Below the pieces are notes generated by a model. It did not search any database and was not told where the DNA came from. It saw only the letters and a list, made by a program, of their open reading frames with translations. Positions 57,833-64,000 of a DNA stretch of 64,000 nucleotides are shown one piece after another. The stretch comes from Actinobacillus indolicus (lineage in GTDB: Bacteria > Pseudomonadota > Gammaproteobacteria > Enterobacterales > Pasteurellaceae). How positions within the stretch are numbered: position 1 is the stretch's first letter; each line of letters starts with the position of its first letter. The DNA is taken from the NCBI RefSeq assembly GCF_901764975.1, contig NZ_CABFKH010000007.1, positions 3,753 to 67,752 on the forward strand. Direction: 5' to 3'. The position numbers and the translations under genes were made by a program.

Positions 57833-58192
57833 GCTGTATTAGATTAGCAAGTATGTTAGTCTATAAAAATGAAGATAACTCATTGTAAATTAAAGAAATC
57901 CATACAGAAAAAGCTCCTTGAATTTTTTGTATTAGAAGTAATAGCCCGCTCTGCAGCAAATTTGTTAGAGATAAATCCTAACTCTGCTGCACTGTTTTAC
58001 CGAAAAATCAGAGAGGTTATCAGCTATCATTTAGCTCTTGAAGCAGATGAAGTATTTGACGGACAAATTGAGCTGGATGAAAGCTATTTCGGTGGACATC
58101 GTAAAGGAAAACGAGGTCGTGGTGCGGCAGGAAAAGTGGCTGTTTTTGGCATATTAAAACGACAAGGTAAAGTGTTTACTGTATCTCGATAA
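57833..58192 (+). mobile_element. IS1595-family (IS1016-like) element, left part only
   Basis: GGGGCTGTATTAGATTAGCA looks like the terminal repeat of this group. The transposase frame (57869-58192, 107 residues, of about 220 expected) has the ISXO2-like core: EADEVFDGQIELDESYFGGH then KGKRGRGAAGKVAVFGILKR, containing the first catalytic Asp. The sequence ends abruptly at VFTVSR; the rest and the right terminal repeat are missing. Not functional. Confidence 0.85.
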
Positions 58193-58279
58193 TTGTCCAA
58201 TTAGGTTCACAGCTTAATCATATTAAAACGGGTAACTTATTAAAAATAGATTGGGCATCAGGGAAGATCAGTACCACTT
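58193..58279 (+). pseudogene. Possible C-terminal remnant of an unknown gene
   Basis: After the IS1016-like fragment a frame runs VQLGSQLNHIKTGNLLKIDW and ASGKISTT to TAA, right before a terminator. It may be the end of the gene that the element interrupted. I do not recognise it. Confidence 0.35.
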
Positions 58280-58282
58280 AAA

Positions 58283-58314
58283 AAATCGCCACAATAGTGA
58301 TATTGTGGCGATTT
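58283..58314. terminator. Bidirectional terminator before the MFS gene
   Basis: A perfect 14-bp stem (58283-58296 with 58301-58314), GTGA loop, between converging genes. Confidence 0.85.
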
Positions 58315-58321
58315 GCATTAT

Positions 58322-59743
58322 TTAAGGGGCTGTATTTTTTAATTTATTTGCGAGATAGAGCGAGATGATTCCCATACCAATGGCAATACCAAAGGCGAGC
58401 TGAACCCCAGAAAGCATGGCTAGCCGTAGCGTTTCAGCAGTGATACTGTCTGTTTGATAAAGGGTTTCACCAATATGGGTAACACCCACAAAAAATGCCG
58501 CACCAACCGCCCCTGCAATCGGATTGATAGTGCTGATAATCGCTGTACCGTGTGGATACATCTCTTTAGGCAGGGCATTAAGTCCGTGGGTTTCGCAGAC
58601 AACAATCATCGATACCGCAATTGGTAATAGGGCGAAAATCGCAGTCAATAGCCAGCTGGCACTGTCGATCCGATAAAAAAGCATCATCAGAACGAAGGTG
58701 GTGATCATCAAGATAACACCTGGTATCACGATAGGTCTTGCACCGCGTTTATCGAGCTGATTGCCCATAAGGGGAGAAAGGAAAGCTTGAATGACAGTAC
58801 CAGGGAGTAAAATCAACCCCGTGACTGTGCCAGAAAGCAGAACCACTTGTTGTAGGTACATTGGCATAATCAATTCCGTACCGATAAATACGAACATTAA
58901 GATCGCTAAAATCAGCATCGCATAGCGATATTGTTGAAATTGAAAGACCTTTAGGTCGATCAAGGGAACGTCCAGTTGGGTTTGGCGTTTGGCAAACCAC
59001 GCAATCAGGATAATTGCGCTAATAAACATTAAGCTGAATACTGATAAACTCAATGTCGCAAAGTTACTTGTCGAATAGACCAAAGATCCTAATCCAACAA
59101 TCGACAACAGGACGGATAAACCATCAATTTTAGGTTTATTAATCGGTTGTAGATTGACTTTTAAGAACTGGATTGCCAATAAAATTGATAAGAGAATAAA
59201 AGGCACTGTGAGTAAAAAGAGATAACGCCAGCCAAAATGATCAACGATGATGCCAGACAGGGTAGGACCAATCGCAGGTGCAACCATAAACATCATCGTG
59301 ATAATACCCATAATCGTGCCACGGCGATTGGGTGGGTAAATCAATAAAATCGTATTAAATAGGATAGGCACGGTAAAGGCAGCAGAAACAGCTTGAATAA
59401 AGCGTCCGGCAAGTAAGATGGCGAATGACGGCGCAAAGGCACAGATAAGCGTTCCCACTAAAAAGGTAATTAGGGTGACTAACAACATGGTTTTGGTGGT
59501 AAACCATTGAATAATATTGGCTGTTAGGGGAGTAAATGCCCCCATTACCAAGAGAAAACCTGTCGCCATCCATTGTACAGTGGTTTTATCAATAGCAAAT
59601 TCGTGCATGAGATTGGTTAATGCAACATTGAGTAATGTTTCATTTAAGTAACCGAAAAATGCACCGATCAGGACGGTAAATGTCACTAATTTGGTCGGAA
59701 ATTCGGGATTTTCGCCAAAGTATTCGTAAGTGTTTTGTGTCAT
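58322..59743 (-). CDS. MFS multidrug exporter, DHA2 (EmrB/QacA) type
   Basis: A 473-residue protein with about 14 membrane spans. Family marks are NETLLNVALTNLMHEF near the first span, VQWMATGFLLVMGAFTPLTA, and motif C region MVAPAIGPTLSGIIVDHFGWRYLF. This is a drug/proton antiporter fold. No EmrA-like adaptor gene is adjacent, so it probably works alone in the inner membrane. Substrates are unknown. Confidence 0.9.
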   Translation of the reverse strand: MTQNTYEYFGENPEFPTKLVTFTVLIGAFFGYLNETLLNVALTNLMHEFAIDKTTVQWMATGFLLVMGAFTPLTANIIQWFTTKTMLLVTLITFLVGTLICAFAPSFAILLAGRFIQAVSAAFTVPILFNTILLIYPPNRRGTIMGIITMMFMVAPAIGPTLSGIIVDHFGWRYLFLLTVPFILLSILLAIQFLKVNLQPINKPKIDGLSVLLSIVGLGSLVYSTSNFATLSLSVFSLMFISAIILIAWFAKRQTQLDVPLIDLKVFQFQQYRYAMLILAILMFVFIGTELIMPMYLQQVVLLSGTVTGLILLPGTVIQAFLSPLMGNQLDKRGARPIVIPGVILMITTFVLMMLFYRIDSASWLLTAIFALLPIAVSMIVVCETHGLNALPKEMYPHGTAIISTINPIAGAVGAAFFVGVTHIGETLYQTDSITAETLRLAMLSGVQLAFGIAIGMGIISLYLANKLKNTAP

Positions 59744-59763
59744 AGTTTTGATAAAAAAGAAAT

Positions 59764-59785
59764 AGGACGCTGAATGTAGCGTCCT
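59764..59785 (-). terminator. Terminator after sdhE
   Basis: AGGACGCT-N6-AGCGTCCT, followed on the minus strand by ATTTCTTTTTT, marks the end of the long lpxH-to-sdhE run. Confidence 0.85.
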
Positions 59786-59812
59786 GAGTAAGTTGTATGT
59801 AATGAGAAGAAA

Positions 59813-60052
59813 TTAATAGACTAATTTCGATTGAATCAACTTCACCATCGCTTGTAATGATTCTGTTGGTGGTGTGTCTTGATTCATAAACCAGCGGAAC
59901 AGCTCTGGATCGGTATAGCGAAGCATTTCTACGAAAGTTTGCTGTTGCTCTGCGGTCAAACTATCAAAATGTTCTTGATAAAACGGCATAATCATTTTAT
60001 CTAATTCACGCATACCTCGACGGCATTCCCATTCAATTCTAAAACGATTCAT
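59813..60052 (-). CDS. sdhE: FAD assembly factor SdhE
   Basis: A 79-residue protein with the conserved RGMRELD motif (residues 12-18) needed for covalent FAD attachment, and YTDPELFRWFM near the end. In bacteria lacking succinate dehydrogenase, its client is the fumarate reductase flavoprotein. It overlaps ispH by one base. Confidence 0.93.
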   Translation of the reverse strand: MNRFRIEWECRRGMRELDKMIMPFYQEHFDSLTAEQQQTFVEMLRYTDPELFRWFMNQDTPPTESLQAMVKLIQSKLVY

Positions 60053-60996
60053 TAGTTTACCTCCGTAATGCGTAGCTCTCTTGGTACTTCAAACACGGTA
60101 TTTTCTTCGCAGCCTTCCAGTTCTTCGACTTTGGTAACACCCAATGTTTTTAAATGCTCAACCACTGACTGCACCAATACTTCAGGGGCTGATGCACCTG
60201 CAGTAATGCCGATCGTTGTCACTCCTTGTAGCCAGTTTGGATCGATGTCCTGTGGCCCATCAATTAACTGTGAGGGTGTTCCCATTCGAGAAGCTAACTC
60301 GGCTAAACGATTTGAGTTAGACGAGTTTTTAGATCCCACGACTAGCACTAATTGTGCTAATTTTGCTAACTCTCTCACCGCTTGCTGACGGTTCGTGGTG
60401 GCATAACAAATATCATTTTTACGCGGACCTTGAATTGCAGGGTATTTCTGTTTTAAGGCTTCGATTACATCGCTGGTATCGTCGATAGATAAGGTGGTTT
60501 GGGTCATAAAAGTGAGATCTTCATCTTCTTTTAAACCAAGTTTAGCAATATCTTCCACATCTTCTACAAGGAAAATGCCACCTTTCTCATTATCATATTG
60601 CCCCATTGTGCCGACGACCTCGGGGTGTCCCTCGTGTCCGATTAAAATCGCTTTTGTGCCTTTTTTGCTCGCACGAGCGACTTGCATATGGACTTTGGTT
60701 ACAAGCGGGCAGGTCGCGTCAAACACTTTCAATTCACGACGTCTAGCTTCGTGGCGAACCGCTTGAGAAACCCCGTGTGCAGAGAAAATCACAATAGCAC
60801 CATCTGGTACTTCATCAAGCTCTTCAACAAATATCGCCCCTTTGGCTTTTAATCCGTCCACAACAAAGCGGTTATGTACCACTTCGTGACGCACATAGAT
60901 CGGCGCACCGTGAATTTCTAAGGCAAGCTCTACAATCGAAATGGCACGATCTACACCTGCACAGAACCCTCTTGGGTTCGCTAAAATAATGTTCAT
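60052..60996 (-). CDS. ispH: 4-hydroxy-3-methylbut-2-enyl diphosphate reductase
   Basis: A 314-residue 4Fe-4S enzyme, the last step of the MEP isoprenoid pathway. The cluster cysteines lie in [13 protein letters not shown] (C12), [14 protein letters not shown] and [10 protein letters not shown]. The His residues in [11 protein letters not shown] and GHEGHPEV and the Glu in MTQTT region are normal. Directly downstream of lspA, the common lspA-ispH order. Confidence 0.98.
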   Translation of the reverse strand: MNIILANPRGFCAGVDRAISIVELALEIHGAPIYVRHEVVHNRFVVDGLKAKGAIFVEELDEVPDGAIVIFSAHGVSQAVRHEARRRELKVFDATCPLVTKVHMQVARASKKGTKAILIGHEGHPEVVGTMGQYDNEKGGIFLVEDVEDIAKLGLKEDEDLTFMTQTTLSIDDTSDVIEALKQKYPAIQGPRKNDICYATTNRQQAVRELAKLAQLVLVVGSKNSSNSNRLAELASRMGTPSQLIDGPQDIDPNWLQGVTTIGITAGASAPEVLVQSVVEHLKTLGVTKVEELEGCEENTVFEVPRELRITEVN

Positions 60997-61485
60997 TTAA
61001 TCACTCTTTTTACTTTTACGATGTTCTAAAATGGACTCTAAAATCAACAATCCTGCCCCCACTACAATGCCAATATCGGCAATGTTAAATACAGGATAGT
61101 GATAAATGTCCCAATAAAAATCTAAAAAATCAACCACATAGCCATTATATGCACGATCAACCGCATTGCCGATTGCCCCACCAATAATCAAAGCATAAGC
61201 CGCATTTTGCAGTTTAAGTTCTGCTTTATTTTTAAACAGCATTACAATCAATGCAATAGAAATCACAATGGCTAACCCTAAAAAGAAATATTTTTGCCAG
61301 CCTGAATGATCCGCTAAGAAGCTAAATGCCGCCCCATAGTTTCTTACATAAGTAAGATTAAAGATCGGCAGAACATTCACGCTTTCATAAAGCTCAAAGC
61401 GTTGTACGACAATATATTTAGTCCATAAATCCACACAGATTGTGGCTAAACTGAGCCACAACCACGATAAACCTGTTTTTTTCAT
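60997..61485 (-). CDS. lspA: Lipoprotein signal peptidase
   Basis: A 162-residue membrane aspartyl protease with four spans that cuts prolipoproteins such as MltC and ChaN here. The catalytic Asp residues lie in GGAIGNAVDRAYNGYVVDF and FNIADIGI. It abuts ispH without a gap. Confidence 0.97.
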   Translation of the reverse strand: MKKTGLSWLWLSLATICVDLWTKYIVVQRFELYESVNVLPIFNLTYVRNYGAAFSFLADHSGWQKYFFLGLAIVISIALIVMLFKNKAELKLQNAAYALIIGGAIGNAVDRAYNGYVVDFLDFYWDIYHYPVFNIADIGIVVGAGLLILESILEHRKSKKSD

Positions 61486-61493
61486 TTTATTCC

Positions 61494-61835
<342 letters not shown>

Positions 61836-61840
61836 TTATC

Positions 61841-62434
61841 CTATCTTCTTGCTGATTTCGGTCTAAAACTCTCACAAATTTCAGGGTAAGTTTCAATATA
61901 AATGTCGCTTAAAAGTTGTAAACAGTAGGGAACTGCACTGAAAATACCTCGAACAAGCACTTTTCCATCTTGATCTTTCACGCCTTCTAAAGTTTCTTTA
62001 ATTGCCTTTGGTTGTCCAGGTAGGTTTAAAATTAGTGAGCTATGTCGAATTGCTCCCACTTGACGAGAGAGAATAGCCGTTGGTACAAAATGTAGGCTGA
62101 CTTGTCGCATCTGTTCGCCAAAACCTGGCATTTCACGATGAGCAACGGCTAAGGTTGCATCGGGCGTGACATCACGTTTAGCAGGGCCTGTTCCGCCTGT
62201 GGTTAAGACTAAGTGACAAGCGAGGTTATCGACTAATTCAATTAGTGTTTGCTCAATAACCGCTTGTTCATCAGGAATTAGACGAGTTTCAAGTTCAAAA
62301 GGCGTGGTAATGGCAGTTTGTAGCCAAGCCTGTAATTCAGGAATACCTTGGTCGGCATAAACACCTGCAGATGCTCGGTCAGACACGGAAACTAAGCCAA
62401 TTTTTAAGATTTCTTTGCTTAAACAAGCGGTCAT
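61841..62434 (-). CDS. mog: Molybdopterin adenylyltransferase Mog
   Basis: A 197-residue MoaB/Mog-fold protein that adenylates molybdopterin before molybdenum insertion. Motifs are IGLVSVSDRASAGVYADQGI, LVLTTGGTGPAKRDVTPDAT, HREMPGFGEQMRQVS and LILNLPGQPKAIKETLE. Molybdoenzymes would serve anaerobic respiration. Confidence 0.95.
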   Translation of the reverse strand: MTACLSKEILKIGLVSVSDRASAGVYADQGIPELQAWLQTAITTPFELETRLIPDEQAVIEQTLIELVDNLACHLVLTTGGTGPAKRDVTPDATLAVAHREMPGFGEQMRQVSLHFVPTAILSRQVGAIRHSSLILNLPGQPKAIKETLEGVKDQDGKVLVRGIFSAVPYCLQLLSDIYIETYPEICESFRPKSARR

Positions 62435-62486
62435 TTTCTTTCTCTTTTTTGCAAATTTGGACAGCTTGCTATTCTACCGTGAGAGA

Positions 62487-62849
62487 CTATTTTTCCAAAG
62501 TCTTAATCTTAAAGATGAAGTAATAATATTGAAAGATGATTACGGCAATTAGGATTAACTTACCGATGATGTGCGGAATCACAAAGAAAGCGAAAATACA
62601 GAACGGAGCAGAAAATGCTAAAATACCGATCTTTTGTTTGAGTGACATAGCACGTTTTTCATCAAAATTTTTGAGATATTTATGATAAATAGAGGTATTT
62701 AAAAACCATTGGTTTAAACGTGCTGAACCTTTACCAAAACAAAAAAGAGCAAGTAGCAAGAATGGAGTTGTTGGCAAGCCAGGTATAAAAATACCAATAC
62801 CCCCTAAGGCCAAGCTGAGAAATCCTAATGCCACATAAATTGGTTTCAT
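62487..62849 (-). CDS. ybaN: YbaN-type inner-membrane protein (DUF454)
   Basis: A 120-residue protein with three to four hydrophobic segments. The family signature GIFIPGLPTTPFLLLALFCF is followed by KGSARLNQWFLNTSIYHKYL. Its function is unknown in the family. Confidence 0.9.
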   Translation of the reverse strand: MKPIYVALGFLSLALGGIGIFIPGLPTTPFLLLALFCFGKGSARLNQWFLNTSIYHKYLKNFDEKRAMSLKQKIGILAFSAPFCIFAFFVIPHIIGKLILIAVIIFQYYYFIFKIKTLEK

Positions 62850-62862
62850 ACTCTGTCTGCTC

Positions 62863-63657
62863 TTACTTTGTTCGTTCTAAAACTAATGGATAGATGCCAA
62901 TATTATGCGTGTTGAGATGTGTTTTCAACAAATTGATTTGATTGCAGATACCTTCCGTTATCGTATTAGCTTGAGCCATTTTTTCTTCCGTTACATTTTC
63001 AGGGAGTTTATTAAAGAGAATCGCATCAAGCAAACGTTCTGCATGCATACCGTCACGGCAGTAATGTAATACGCCCGCTTCAGTAAATGCCGTTGCGACA
63101 TAGCTGATTTTGGTCGTTGCAATGCCTAAAGCACCATCTTCACCGCCCAGTTCCCTAAACAGTTGATGTTGTGGAAAACCGCCGCAAGCAAGGAAGAATG
63201 CACGACGAAAGACTACATTTCCGCCACAGGTCATTCGCATATGTTGCCACGCATACTCAAAATTAGGGTGAGAAGCATAGCGTTCTGCAATACCAACAGG
63301 CTTTAAGGCAAGGCGAACTACCATTGCTTCAGGGCGGAAATGGAAAATCGCGTCGGCAACTTGCAATGCCCCATTTTCATAAGCATCATCGGCATCAAGA
63401 AAAGCGATAAACTCTGCATCACTTTGTAACGCCCCCCAATTTCGAGCCTTTGCAACACCGCTATTTCGGGGCATCTGTTCAACTTTAATCTTATGTGGAA
63501 CTTGTGCTTCAAACTGTTTGGCAAGGGCAAAGGTGTTATCGGTAGATGCATCATCAATGATCCATAATGTGCCTAATTCAGCTTGGTTAAGCACACTTTG
63601 TACTGCTCGTTGAAGGGTCTGTTCTGCGTTATAGCACGGGATAATCACATCGATCAT
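62863..63657 (-). CDS. Family 2 glycosyltransferase
   Basis: A 264-residue GT-A fold enzyme. DVIIPCYNAEQTLQRAVQSV and WIIDDASTDNTF bind the nucleotide. FLDADDAYENGAL is the DXD metal motif, and ELGGEDGALGI supplies the likely catalytic acidic residues. It abuts lpxH, which suggests a role in surface glycan or lipooligosaccharide synthesis, but the acceptor is unknown. Confidence 0.85.
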   Translation of the reverse strand: MIDVIIPCYNAEQTLQRAVQSVLNQAELGTLWIIDDASTDNTFALAKQFEAQVPHKIKVEQMPRNSGVAKARNWGALQSDAEFIAFLDADDAYENGALQVADAIFHFRPEAMVVRLALKPVGIAERYASHPNFEYAWQHMRMTCGGNVVFRRAFFLACGGFPQHQLFRELGGEDGALGIATTKISYVATAFTEAGVLHYCRDGMHAERLLDAILFNKLPENVTEEKMAQANTITEGICNQINLLKTHLNTHNIGIYPLVLERTK

Positions 63658-64000
63658 TTAACGTTCCTCATTAAAAGCAAAACCTTGAGGTGATACAGAT
63701 AAAATAGATGCAGTTTTCCCCCAATCGCCAAGGACTATGCGAGTGAATGTGCGGTCAGATTTTGCAAAATTTTTACTAAAATGTACCGCTTGTCTGTGAG
63801 TATGCCCGTGAATAAGCCATTCAGCGTGATAGTTATCCACAACTTGAGCAGTAAATTCAGGATTGACGTCCATAATTTCAGCCGACTTTTGTTGTTTGTC
63901 TGCACGGCTTTTAGCTCGGATTTTTTGAGCGATATGAATACGCAGGTTGAGCGGTAAGCAGAGAAATAGCCATTGTCGCCATTTTTGATGAACTTTTTGG
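63658..64000 (-). CDS. lpxH: UDP-2,3-diacylglucosamine hydrolase LpxH, C-terminal part
   Basis: The minus-strand frame is open to the window edge, giving 113 codons of the C-terminal half; the N-terminal metallophosphatase motifs lie outside. [37 protein letters not shown] and the metal-binding [13 protein letters not shown] identify it. It makes lipid X in lipid A synthesis. The ATG at 63873 is internal, not the start. Confidence 0.92.
   Translation of the reverse strand, partial: QKVHQKWRQWLFLCLPLNLRIHIAQKIRAKSRADKQQKSAEIMDVNPEFTAQVVDNYHAEWLIHGHTHRQAVHFSKNFAKSDRTFTRIVLGDWGKTASILSVSPQGFAFNEER

Noticed and set aside
57628..57888. 86-residue ORF as a gene of its own
   Set aside because: It begins inside the broken transposase and runs into the end of the IS1016-like element, so it is a chimera.
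58319..58333. AGGGGCTGTATT as the missing terminal repeat of the IS1016-like element
   Set aside because: It is a 12-base match shared with 57832-57843 but in the same direction, not inverted, and it lies in the end of the MFS gene, coding for its last residues.
61841..62434. MoaB instead of Mog
   Set aside because: The motifs VSVSDRASAGVYADQG and MPGFGEQMRQVS fit Mog better, though the two folds are close.

Overview
The window is a bacterial chromosome segment from a member of the Pasteurellaceae. The evidence is more than 25 copies of the DNA-uptake core ACAAGCGGT or its complement, often in facing pairs. This is the 'Apl' type uptake signal of the Actinobacillus pleuropneumoniae / Mannheimia / Bibersteinia branch, not the AAGTGCGGT type of Haemophilus influenzae. 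The competence genes sxy and dprA with CRP-S-like sites, an AfuA-like binding protein and the Haemophilus-style yia/ula ascorbate genes agree. I cannot name the species.

Layout. 1-3.6 kb: C-terminal 1174 residues of a trimeric autotransporter adhesin. 3.6-18.8 kb: ordinary housekeeping genes: mutS, an orphan AfuA-like periplasmic protein, hslVU, an orphan PTS IIB domain, sfsA, a VOC protein, mutY-yggX-mltC, tRNA-Phe and tRNA-Asn, dapF, a Dcu C4-dicarboxylate carrier, a complete IS3-family element sitting in the loop of the dcu terminator, and a small serine hydrolase. 18.8-40.0 kb: a sugar-acid region with three transporter classes. The yiaKLMNO-lyxK operon (TRAP) faces its IclR regulator. 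An ABC transporter plus FGGY kinase operon lies behind an AraC-like regulator. The divergent ula genes follow: ulaA-ulaB fusion, ulaC and ulaD on one strand, ulaG, ulaR, ulaE and ulaF on the other. 40.0-48.2 kb: hldD, def, dprA, a Fur-type promoter driving a ChaN lipoprotein and a TonB-dependent receptor, fumC and sxy. 48.4-53.7 kb: the S10 ribosomal operon with its leader. 53.8-58.3 kb: an accessory patch of unknown genes, a broken small membrane ORF, a dhaK remnant and two broken transposases, lying where the spc ribosomal operon often follows. 58.3-64 kb: an MFS exporter and the run lpxH-GT2-ybaN-mog-glnB-lspA-ispH-sdhE.

How the genes work together. In the sugar region, diketogulonate enters through YiaMNO, YiaK reduces it and LyxK phosphorylates it. 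Ascorbate enters through the PTS as ascorbate-6-phosphate and UlaG opens the lactone. Both routes meet at 3-keto-L-gulonate-6-phosphate, which UlaD, UlaE and UlaF convert to D-xylulose-5-phosphate. The unexplained ABC/kinase operon carries no isomerase or epimerase of its own and may feed the same UlaE/UlaF end. Its upstream region has a CRP-like site and an AraC-type half-site arranged like the E. coli araBAD promoter.

No CRISPR array, prophage or recognised anti-phage system was seen. The best candidates for something undescribed are the AraC-controlled ABC/kinase operon and the accessory cassette at 53.8-57.0 kb with its tandem palindromic operators.
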